DNA of 64,000 nucleotides from Paracoccus sp. N5. Lineage in GTDB: Bacteria > Pseudomonadota > Alphaproteobacteria > Rhodobacterales > Rhodobacteraceae. Below are positions 10,124-17,036 of the stretch, in pieces; position 1 is the first letter of the stretch; each line of letters begins with the position of its first letter. Location: contig NZ_AQUO01000001.1 of NCBI RefSeq assembly GCF_000371965.1, forward strand, positions 2,178,001-2,242,000. The letters are read 5' to 3'. A program made the position numbers and the translations under genes. Below the pieces are notes generated by a model, which did no database searches, was not told the DNA's origin, and worked only from the letters and a program-made list of their open reading frames with translations.

Positions 10124-11296
10124 ATGTCTGACAAGCCCCTGCACCCCCGCACCCGCGCCATCCACCACGGCATCCGCCGCAGCCAATATGGCGAGATGGC
10201 CGAGGCGCTGTTCATGACCCAGGGCTTTGCCTATGACAGCGCCGAGCAGGCCGAGGCGCGCTTCATCAAGGCCGGCCCGGACGAATTCATCTATGCCCGC
10301 TACGGCAACCCGACCTCGCGCATGTTCGAGGACCGGATCGCCAGCCTGGAAGGCACCGAGGACGCCTTTGCCACCGCCTCGGGCATGGCGGCGGTGAATG
10401 GCGCGCTGATGTGCTTCGCCAAACCCGGCGACCATATCGTGTCCTCCCGGGCGCTGTTCGGCTCGTGTCTTTATGTGCTCGACGTGCTGGCCCGCTTCGG
10501 CGTCGAGGTGAGCTATGTCGACGGCACCGACCTTGACCAGTGGCGCGCGGCGATCCGGCCCGACACGCGGGCGGTGTTCTTCGAATCGGTCTCGAACCCG
10601 ACGCTGGAGGTGGTCGACATCGCGGGCGTGGCGGCGCTGGCCCGGGCCGTGGGCGCGCTGGTCGTGGTCGACAACGTCTTCGCCACCCCGGTCTACAGCC
10701 GCGCGGTCGAGCAGGGCGCCGACGTGGTGGTCTATTCCACGACCAAGCACATCGACGGCTCGGGGCGCTGCCTGGGCGGCGTGATCTGCGGCACCCGGCA
10801 ATTCGTGCGCGAGGTGGCCGAGCCCTATCTGAAGCACACCGGCGCCGCGATCAGCCCCTTCAACGCCTGGCTGATGCTGAACGGGCTGAACACGCTGGAC
10901 CTGCGGGTCCGGGCGCAGACCGACAGCGCCCTGGCGCTGGCCCGGGCGCTGCAGGACATGGCCGGCGTGAGCCGGGTGGTCTATCCGGGCCTGCCCGACC
11001 ATCCGCAATACGATCTGGTGCAGCGCCAGATGGGGGCGGGCGGCACGATGATCGCCGTCGACGTCGGCAGCAAGGCCGCCGCCTTCGCCGCCATGGACCG
11101 GATGCGGGTCTTCGAGATCTCGAACAACCTTGGCGATGCCAAGTCGATCGTCACCCATCCCGCGACCACGACGCATTCGCGCCTGACCCCCGAGGTGCGC
11201 GAGGGCCTGGGCATCACCCCGGGCCTGCTGCGGCTGTCGGTCGGGCTGGAACATGCCGACGATCTGATCGACGATCTGCGTCAGGCGCTGGCCTGA
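10124..11296 (+). CDS. metZ: O-succinylhomoserine sulfhydrylase
   Basis: PLP enzyme of the Cys/Met metabolism family, 390 residues, that makes homocysteine from O-succinylhomoserine and sulfide (direct sulfhydrylation). Visible motifs are FIYARYGNPT near the N-terminus, the PLP lysine in VYSTTKHIDGSGR and the C-terminal SVGLEHADDLIDDL. The start at 10124 has AAGGAG eight bases upstream; the frame is open to 10070 without family similarity. Family members differ mainly in substrate, so O-acetylhomoserine use is not excluded. Confidence 0.9.
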   Translation: MSDKPLHPRTRAIHHGIRRSQYGEMAEALFMTQGFAYDSAEQAEARFIKAGPDEFIYARYGNPTSRMFEDRIASLEGTEDAFATASGMAAVNGALMCFAKPGDHIVSSRALFGSCLYVLDVLARFGVEVSYVDGTDLDQWRAAIRPDTRAVFFESVSNPTLEVVDIAGVAALARAVGALVVVDNVFATPVYSRAVEQGADVVVYSTTKHIDGSGRCLGGVICGTRQFVREVAEPYLKHTGAAISPFNAWLMLNGLNTLDLRVRAQTDSALALARALQDMAGVSRVVYPGLPDHPQYDLVQRQMGAGGTMIAVDVGSKAAAFAAMDRMRVFEISNNLGDAKSIVTHPATTTHSRLTPEVREGLGITPGLLRLSVGLEHADDLIDDLRQALA

Positions 11297-11343
11297 GCGC
11301 GCCGGCATCCGCATTAAGTCGGACGCCCCTTTTGTTTTGGCTG

Positions 11344-11349
11344 TATAAT
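11344..11349 (+). promoter_or_regulatory. Candidate -10 element for folE2
   Basis: A perfect TATAAT lies 38 bases before the folE2 start codon. No convincing -35 is seen 16-18 bases upstream. No Zur palindrome is visible here, although folE2 is under Zur control in some other bacteria. Confidence 0.45.
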
Positions 11350-11387
11350 GCCCACATTGCAGCCGGACCTGCCCCAGGGAGACGACG

Positions 11388-12368
11388 ATGACCGAGGCCC
11401 GCCCCGTCGCCACCGAACGCGCCTATCCGGCGCTGTCGCGCGAATACCCCAGTGATTTCCGCGTTGACGACGCCTATAAGGCCAGCCTGCCGGACCTGCA
11501 GAACGGTCCGGCCAGCCTGATCGTGGGCGCCCGCGCGCCGATCCAGCATGTCGGCATCTCGAACTTCCGCCTGCCGATCCGCTATGAGACCCGCCCCGAT
11601 TCGACGCATCTGGGCGGCGACATCAAGCTGGAAACCAGCGTCACCGGCACCGTCAGCCTGGAGGCCGACCGCAAGGGCATCAACATGAGCCGCATCATGC
11701 GCTCGTTCTATGCCCATGCAGAAAAGCAGTTCTCGATGCGGGTGCTGCAAGCGGCGCTGGACGACTACAAGTCCGACCTCGACAGTTTCGACGCCCGCAT
11801 CCAGATGCGGCTTTCCTATCCGATCCGGGTCGAATCGCTGCGTTCGGGCCTGTCGGGCTGGCAATATTACGACGTGGCGCTGGAGCTGGTCGAGCGCGCC
11901 GGCCACCGGCTGCGGATCATGCATTTCGACTATGTCTATTCCTCGACCTGCCCCTGCTCGCTGGAGCTCAGCGAACACGCCCGCCAGATGCGCGGCCAGC
12001 TGGCGACGCCGCATTCGCAACGCTCGGTGGCGCGCATCTCGGCGGTGATGCATGGCGATACGCTGTGGTTCGAGGACATGGTCGACCTCTGCCGCCGCGC
12101 CGTCGCCACGGAAACCCAGGTCATGGTCAAGCGCGAAGACGAGCAGGCCTTTGCCGAGCTGAACGCGGCGAATCCGATCTTCGTCGAGGATGCCGTGCGC
12201 GCCTTTGCTGGCGAGCTGATGGCCGAGCCGCGCATCGGCGATTTCCGCGTTGTCGCCAGCCACCAGGAATCGCTGCATTCGCATGACGCGGTCTCGGTGC
12301 TGACCCAGGGCGAGACTTTCGCGCAGGTCAGCCTGGATCCCTCGATCTTTGCCGGGCTGCGGGCGTGA
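11388..12368 (+). CDS. folE2: GTP cyclohydrolase FolE2 (type IB)
   Basis: Converts GTP to 7,8-dihydroneopterin triphosphate, the first step of folate (and queuosine precursor) synthesis; 326 residues. It belongs to the IB class, which can use metals other than zinc. Diagnostic motifs are QHVGISNFRLPIR, VYSSTCPCSLELSEHARQMRGQLATPHSQRS with the conserved metal-binding cysteine, and HQESLHSHDA near the C-terminus. It is followed closely by uvrD, and its stop codon overlaps a LexA box for that gene. Confidence 0.96.
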   Translation: MTEARPVATERAYPALSREYPSDFRVDDAYKASLPDLQNGPASLIVGARAPIQHVGISNFRLPIRYETRPDSTHLGGDIKLETSVTGTVSLEADRKGINMSRIMRSFYAHAEKQFSMRVLQAALDDYKSDLDSFDARIQMRLSYPIRVESLRSGLSGWQYYDVALELVERAGHRLRIMHFDYVYSSTCPCSLELSEHARQMRGQLATPHSQRSVARISAVMHGDTLWFEDMVDLCRRAVATETQVMVKREDEQAFAELNAANPIFVEDAVRAFAGELMAEPRIGDFRVVASHQESLHSHDAVSVLTQGETFAQVSLDPSIFAGLRA

Positions 12369-12381
12369 ACAAGCCGTGAAC
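12367..12381 (+). promoter_or_regulatory. LexA box upstream of uvrD
   Basis: GAAC-AAGCCGT-GAAC is an exact match to the alphaproteobacterial LexA operator GAAC-N7-GAAC. It overlaps the last two bases of the folE2 stop codon and ends 41 bases before the uvrD start codon. Confidence 0.75.
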
Positions 12382-12422
12382 ACGGGCTTCCCTCGGCCGC
12401 CCGTCGCCGCTATGCTGCCGGC

Positions 12423-14831
12423 ATGAGCGATTTCGACGATTCCGACGCCTTCGAGGCCGCCGCTGCCCCGGTGCCGCAAAAGGGACCGCTGTCGCAGCGC
12501 GCCATGTCGGCGCGGCCGGCGCCCTATCTGGAGGGGTTGAACCCGGCGCAGCGCGCGGCGGTCGAGGCGCTGGACGGCCCGGTCCTGCTTCTGGCCGGGG
12601 CAGGGACCGGCAAGACCCGGGCGCTGACCACCCGCATCGCGCATCTGCTGACCTTGGGCCGCGCGCGGCCGGGCCAGATCCTGGCCGTGACCTTCACCAA
12701 CAAGGCCGCGCGCGAGATGAAGGAGCGTATCGGCCGCCTGCTGGGCGAGATGGTCGAGGGCATGCCCTGGCTGGGGACGTTCCACAGCGTCAGCGTCAAG
12801 ATCCTGCGCCGCCATGCCGAGCTGGTCGGCGACGCCGAGCTGCACCTGAAGCCCAGCTTCACCATCCTCGACACCGACGACCAGATCCGGCTGATGAAGC
12901 AGCTGATCGCGGCCGAGAACATCGACGAAAAGCGCTGGCCGGCACGGCAGCTGGCCGGGCTGATCGACGGCTGGAAGAACCGCTGCATCACCCCCGCCCG
13001 GCTGCCCAAGGGCGAGGAACGCGCCTTCGACGGCTGGGGTGGGCGGCTCTATGCCACCTATCAGCGCCGGCTCCTGGAGCTGAACGCCGTCGATTTCGGC
13101 GACCTCCTGATGCATTGCGTCACCATCTTCCAGGCCCATCCGGACGTGCTGCGCCAGTGGCAGGAGCGGTTCCGCTATATCCTCGTCGACGAATACCAGG
13201 ACACCAACGTCGCGCAATATATGTGGCTGCGGCTGCTGGCCCAGGCGCATCGCAACATCTGCTGCGTCGGCGACGACGACCAGTCGATCTATGGCTGGCG
13301 CGGCGCCGAGGTCGGCAACATCCTGCGCTTCGAAAGCGATTTCCCCGGCGCCCAGGTGATCCGGCTGGAGCAGAACTATCGCTCGACCCCGCATATCCTG
13401 GCCGCCGCCTCGGGGCTGATCGCGGCCAACAAGGGGCGCTTGGGCAAGACGCTCTGGACCGATGCCACGGGCGGCGAGCCGGTGCGCCTGATCGGCCATT
13501 GGGACAGCGAGGCCGAGGCGCGCTGGATCGGCGAGGAGATCGAGGCCTTCCACGGCGGCCACCGCCACAGCCTCGGCCGGCGCAGCCTGAACGACATCGC
13601 CATCCTCGTGCGCGCCAGCCACCAGATGCGAGCCTTCGAGGACCGCTTCATGACCATCGGCCTGCCCTATCGGGTGATCGGCGGGCCGCGTTTCTACGAA
13701 CGCCAGGAAATCCGCGACGCCATGGCCTATTTCCGGCTGGCGGTCAGCCCCACCGACGACCTGGCGTTCGAGCGCATCGTGAACGTGCCGAAGCGGGGCC
13801 TTGGTGACAAGGCGGTGCAGACCATCCAGGCCGAGGCGCGCGAGCGCGGCCTGTCGCTGCTGGAAGGCGCCGCCTCGGCGGTGGCCGTGGGCGCGCTGGG
13901 CGGCAAGGGGGCCGGCGCCCTGCGCCAGTTCACGCAAGCCATGGGCCGCTGGCACGCCGACGCGCTGGACGCCCGCGTGAACCACGTCGAGCTGGCCGAG
14001 CGGATCCTGGACGAATCCGGCTATACCGCGATGTGGCAGAACGACAAGTCGCCCGACGCGCCGGGCCGGCTCGACAACCTCAAGGAACTGGTCAAGGCGC
14101 TGGAGGAATTCGAGAACCTGCAAGGTTTCCTGGAACACGTCGCGCTGGTCATGGACAATGACGCGGGCGAGCAGGCCGAGCAGGTCAGCATCATGACGCT
14201 GCACGCCGCCAAGGGGCTGGAATATCCCATCGTCTTCCTGCCGGGCTGGGAGGACGGGCTGTTCCCCAGCCAGCGCAGCATGGACGAATCCGGCATGAAG
14301 GGCCTGGAAGAGGAGCGCCGCCTGGCCTATGTCGGCATCACCCGGGCCGAGGAGCTGGCCACCATCACCTTCGCCGGCAACCGCCGCATGTATGGGCAAT
14401 GGCAATCCTCGCTGCCCTCGCGCTTCATCGACGAATTGCCCGAGGAGCACGTCGAGGTGCTGACGCCCCCCGGCCTCTACGGCGGCGGCTATGGCGCGGC
14501 GGCGGCTTTCGCGGCGTCGTCCATGCACGACCGCGCCGCCAAGGCCGATGTCTACAATTCTCCGGGCTGGAAGCGGATGCAGGAACGGTCCACCGCGCGT
14601 ACACAGCCCGTACACCGCACGCCGGTCATCATCGACGCCGAGCCGGCCGCGCGCTTTGCCGTCGGCGACCGGGTGTTCCACCAGAAATTCGGCAATGGCA
14701 CCGTGCAGGGCATCGCCGAGGACACGCTCACCGTCGAATTCCCGACCGGCTTCAAGACCATCAAGGCGGGCTATGTGCAGCCCGCCTCGGGAGCCTCGTC
14801 GGGCGCGTCGACCGACGACGTGCCGTTCTAG
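12423..14831 (+). CDS. uvrD: ATP-dependent DNA helicase UvrD/PcrA (superfamily 1)
   Basis: 3'-5' DNA helicase acting in nucleotide-excision and mismatch repair, 802 residues. Motifs are in order: LNPAQRAAVEAL (Q motif, about 39-50), Walker A GAGTGKT at 59-65, motif II VDEYQDTN, motif III GDDDQSIYGWRGA, motif IV RLEQNYRS, motif V TLHAAKGLEYP and motif VI RRLAYVGITRA. The C-terminus (RFAVGDRVFHQKFGNGTVQGI) has the UvrD/PcrA Tudor-like extension that binds RNA polymerase in homologues. A GAAC-N7-GAAC box upstream indicates SOS control. Its stop codon overlaps that of the convergent qorB gene. Confidence 0.96.
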   Translation: MSDFDDSDAFEAAAAPVPQKGPLSQRAMSARPAPYLEGLNPAQRAAVEALDGPVLLLAGAGTGKTRALTTRIAHLLTLGRARPGQILAVTFTNKAAREMKERIGRLLGEMVEGMPWLGTFHSVSVKILRRHAELVGDAELHLKPSFTILDTDDQIRLMKQLIAAENIDEKRWPARQLAGLIDGWKNRCITPARLPKGEERAFDGWGGRLYATYQRRLLELNAVDFGDLLMHCVTIFQAHPDVLRQWQERFRYILVDEYQDTNVAQYMWLRLLAQAHRNICCVGDDDQSIYGWRGAEVGNILRFESDFPGAQVIRLEQNYRSTPHILAAASGLIAANKGRLGKTLWTDATGGEPVRLIGHWDSEAEARWIGEEIEAFHGGHRHSLGRRSLNDIAILVRASHQMRAFEDRFMTIGLPYRVIGGPRFYERQEIRDAMAYFRLAVSPTDDLAFERIVNVPKRGLGDKAVQTIQAEARERGLSLLEGAASAVAVGALGGKGAGALRQFTQAMGRWHADALDARVNHVELAERILDESGYTAMWQNDKSPDAPGRLDNLKELVKALEEFENLQGFLEHVALVMDNDAGEQAEQVSIMTLHAAKGLEYPIVFLPGWEDGLFPSQRSMDESGMKGLEEERRLAYVGITRAEELATITFAGNRRMYGQWQSSLPSRFIDELPEEHVEVLTPPGLYGGGYGAAAAFAASSMHDRAAKADVYNSPGWKRMQERSTARTQPVHRTPVIIDAEPAARFAVGDRVFHQKFGNGTVQGIAEDTLTVEFPTGFKTIKAGYVQPASGASSGASTDDVPF

Positions 14832-15667
14832 AGCGCGGCCCGGACCACATCCGCCAGGGGCGTGGTCGGCCGTCCGATCAGCGCCGACAGCTGCCGGCCG
14901 TCGTCGAACAGCGCGCCCTGGCCTGCGCCCACGTCCCAGCCGGCGATCGCCGCCGCCAGCCCCTGCGGCAACCCGGCCCCGACCAGCGCCGCGGCATAAT
15001 CCGCCTCGGAAAGGTTGCGATAGGGGATGTCCTTGCCGCTCTGGCGCGAGATTTCGGCGGCAAGATCGGCCAGCGTCCAGGCGTCGTCGCCTGCCAGCTC
15101 ATAGGTCCTGCCGGCATGGCTGCCACTCGCGGCCACGATCGCCGCGGCATCGGCATAATCCGCCCGCGCCGCGCCCGAGATCCGGCCCGCGCTCGCCGCC
15201 CCGATCAGCGCGCCATGCTGCAAGGCGGCCGGAATCGCGCCGGTATAATTTTCGGCATACCAGCCATTGCGCAGGATTACATGCGGAATGCCGGATTCCG
15301 CCAGCGCCGCCTCGGTCGCCACATGCTCGCCCGCCAGCGACAGCGGCGAGCGGTCGGCATGCAGCAGGCTGGTATAGACGATCTGCCCGACGCCGGCAGC
15401 CTTGGCTGCCGCGATCACGGCGCGGTGCTGCGCCTCGCGCTTGCCGACCTCGCTCGAGGAAATCAGCACCAGCCGCGCGACGCCCGCCAGCGCCGGCGCC
15501 AGCGTCTCGGGCCGGTCATAGTCGAAGGCGCGGGTCTCGATGCCCAGGCCGGCCTTTTCCGGTGAACGCGCCAGGGCGATGATCTCGCCCGCGGGCAGCA
15601 GGGTCTGCAATTTCTCGATGGTCAGGCGGCCCAGCTGGCCGGTGGCTCCGGTGACGGCAATGGTCAT
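14828..15667 (-). CDS. qorB: NAD(P)H-quinone oxidoreductase, QorB/YtfG-like
   Basis: Atypical short-chain dehydrogenase/NmrA-type protein of 279 residues. The nucleotide-binding motif GATGQLG is at residues 7-13. Long stretches match the E. coli YtfG (QOR2) pattern: LISSSEVGKREAQHR, YTSLLHADRSPL, LRNGWYAENYTGAIP, YELAGDDAWTLADLA and YRNLSEADYAAAL. The probable role is two-electron reduction of quinones. It is divergent from an HxlR regulator across a 73-bp spacer containing a palindrome, a typical electrophile-sensing arrangement. Its TAG stop overlaps the uvrD stop. Confidence 0.9.
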   Translation of the reverse strand: MTIAVTGATGQLGRLTIEKLQTLLPAGEIIALARSPEKAGLGIETRAFDYDRPETLAPALAGVARLVLISSSEVGKREAQHRAVIAAAKAAGVGQIVYTSLLHADRSPLSLAGEHVATEAALAESGIPHVILRNGWYAENYTGAIPAALQHGALIGAASAGRISGAARADYADAAAIVAASGSHAGRTYELAGDDAWTLADLAAEISRQSGKDIPYRNLSEADYAAALVGAGLPQGLAAAIAGWDVGAGQGALFDDGRQLSALIGRPTTPLADVVRAAL

Positions 15668-15680
15668 GGGTTTCTCCTTC

Positions 15681-15722
15681 TTGTGCCGGGCAAGATAGGC
15701 GCCTAACTTACGATCCGTAAGT
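15681..15722. promoter_or_regulatory. Divergent promoters with palindromic operator (qorB / HxlR)
   Basis: The palindrome ACTTACG-ATC-CGTAAGT (15706-15722) has perfect 7-bp arms. It overlaps the -10 of a rightward promoter, TTGTGC (15681-15686)-N17-TAACTT (15704-15709), and the -35 of a leftward promoter, TTACGG (complement of 15715-15720)-N17-TATCTT (complement of 15692-15697). The likely ligand is the adjacent HxlR protein, controlling both genes. Confidence 0.75.
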
Positions 15723-15740
15723 ACGAACGGAAATGTTAGT

Positions 15741-16097
15741 ATGCAAAATTTCGAGCGCGGAAACCTGCTGGCGGCGGCCTGCCCGTCGCGCGACGTGCTG
15801 CGGCGCCTGACCGGGCGCTGGGGCATGCTGGTGCTGTGGGCGCTGAGCGACGGCCCGCAACGCTTCGGCGGCTTGCGCAAGCACATCGGCGGCGTCAGCG
15901 AGCGCATGCTGGCGCAGACCCTGCAGGGGCTGGAAACCGACGGCATGGTGCTGCGCCGCGACTTCGGCACCGTGCCGCCGCATGTGGAATACGCGCTGAC
16001 GCCCCTGGGCCAGCAGGCGGCGGCCCGGGTCGGCGCGCTGCTCGACTGGATCGAGGACAGCCTGCCCAGCATCGCCCGCAATTGGCCGGATCCCTGA
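15741..16097 (+). CDS. HxlR-family winged-helix transcriptional regulator
   Basis: A 118-residue DNA-binding protein of the HxlR family. The pattern CPSRDVLRRLTGRWGMLVLWAL, then RFGGLRKHIGGVSERMLAQTLQGLE (recognition helix region) and the wing VEYALTPLGQ, is characteristic. Cys14 sits at the N-terminal position that is redox-reactive in regulators such as YodB/QorR. It is divergent from qorB, so it probably represses qorB and itself until modified by quinones or other electrophiles; that role is inferred from context. Confidence 0.92.
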   Translation: MQNFERGNLLAAACPSRDVLRRLTGRWGMLVLWALSDGPQRFGGLRKHIGGVSERMLAQTLQGLETDGMVLRRDFGTVPPHVEYALTPLGQQAAARVGALLDWIEDSLPSIARNWPDP

Positions 16098-16116
16098 CCG
16101 GCAGATGCCGCAAGAT

Positions 16117-16179
16117 GGGTATTTGAGGAACGAAGAAGCCGGGCGCGGCGCCCATGGCTTCTTTGCTCCTCAAATACCC
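16117..16179. repeat. Long imperfect hairpin, dispersed intergenic motif
   Basis: Two 24-base arms (16117-16140 and 16156-16179) match at 22 positions, and the loop itself contains the palindrome GGGCGC-G-GCGCCC. The whole can fold into a stem of about 30 bp. It lies between the HxlR gene and rnpB and may act as a bidirectional terminator. Related single arms occur at 3634-3657, 45751-45780 and 55379-55404. Confidence 0.7.
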
Positions 16180-16205
16180 CTGCACCCGTGCCGCCGCCCC
16201 GGCGC

Positions 16206-16234
16206 TTGACCCCTCGCGCGCCAGGGCCTATCTG
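16206..16234 (+). promoter_or_regulatory. Promoter of rnpB
   Basis: TTGACC (16206-16211) and TATCTG (16229-16234) are 17 bases apart. The expected start point, six or seven bases downstream, falls at the first base of the P1 helix of RNase P RNA (16241). Confidence 0.8.
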
Positions 16235-16240
16235 AACCTC

Positions 16241-16608
16241 GCGCGGATGGCCGGATGACCGCGGCGGCAACGTCGAGGAAAGTCCGGACTCCATGAAGAT
16301 ACGGTGCCGGGTAACGCCCGGCGGGGGCAACCCCAGGGAAAGCGCCACAGAGATGAGACCGCCCGTGCCTGCACGGGTAAGGGTGAAACGGTGGGGTAAG
16401 AGCCCACCGCGGGCCTGGCAACAGGACCGGCACGGCAAGCCCCACCGGGAGCAATGCCGAATAGGGACCGCGCGTCGCAAGACAGGGCCATCTTCGCCCC
16501 AGCAGGTCCGGGTTGGCAGCTAGATCCCGTCGGCAACGGCGGGGCCAGAGGAATGGTCATCCAAGGGGGCGACCCCTGGACAAAATCCGGCTTACAGGCC
16601 ATCCGCGC
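16241..16608 (+). ncRNA. rnpB: RNase P RNA (bacterial class A)
   Basis: Catalytic RNA that removes tRNA 5' leaders, about 368 nt. The ends pair perfectly to form P1: GCGCGGATGGCC (16241-16252) with GGCCATCCGCGC (16597-16608). The universally conserved core is present: GAGGAAAGTCCGGACTCC near the 5' end, AGAGGAATGGTCATC in the 3' half, and the P4 partner with AATCCGGCTTACAGGCC at the end. A promoter is placed exactly for transcription from the P1 5' end. No protein gene overlaps it. Confidence 0.96.
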
Positions 16609-16743
16609 ATATCCGCTGCCCGCGCCGGGCGAAATCCGGTGATTCCCGGTTGACTTCGCCCGTATGGCGGCTAAAAGGCGGCTTCCAAGAGATTCCACGG
16701 GGTTCGCGAGCGAAGCGTCTTTCCCCGCAGCAGGAGCAAGACA

Positions 16744-16911
16744 ATGGCGAAGCCGACCACCATCAAGATCCGCCTGAACTCGAGCGCCGGGACCGGGCAT
16801 TTCTACGTGACCAAGAAGAACGCCCGCACGATGACCGAGAAGATGACGGTCAACAAATACGACCCGGTTGCCCGCAAGCATGTCGAATACAAGGAAGGCA
16901 AGATCAAGTAA
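16744..16911 (+). CDS. rpmG: 50S ribosomal protein L33
   Basis: A 55-residue large-subunit protein, MAKPTTIKIRLNSSAGTGHF through the C-terminus HVEYKEGKIK. The family motif GTGHFYVTKKNARTMTEKM is plain. It is the zinc-free form, lacking the CxxC pairs of zinc-ribbon L33 paralogues. The ribosome-binding site AGGAG lies 7 bases upstream. It follows rnpB on the same strand and ends in a clear terminator. Confidence 0.96.
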   Translation: MAKPTTIKIRLNSSAGTGHFYVTKKNARTMTEKMTVNKYDPVARKHVEYKEGKIK

Positions 16912-16939
16912 GATCTGCCCCTTCGTGACGAACAGCCAA

Positions 16940-16970
16940 GGCCGCGTTTCCGGACAGGGACGCGGCCTTT
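16940..16970 (+). terminator. Rho-independent terminator of rpmG
   Basis: Stem GGCCGCGT/ACGCGGCC (16940-16947 and 16960-16967) followed by TTT, 28 bases after the rpmG stop. Confidence 0.75.
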
Positions 16971-17036
16971 GCCATGCCTGCACGGCCGGCTTGCGTCAGG
17001 CCGGATCGCCGTCGCGGCCGGCCGTTCCTGTGCGGT

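Noticed and set aside
11297..11387. Zur box upstream of folE2
   Set aside because: folE2 is Zur-regulated in some bacteria, but no GTTAT-N3-ATAAC palindrome is present in this spacer.
11214..14681. An 1155-codon open frame antisense to folE2 and uvrD
   Set aside because: Same shadow pattern; it covers two well-supported genes and lacks any recognisable domain.
16650..16928. A 92-codon ORF overlapping rpmG in another frame
   Set aside because: rpmG with its own ribosome-binding site and terminator explains the region.
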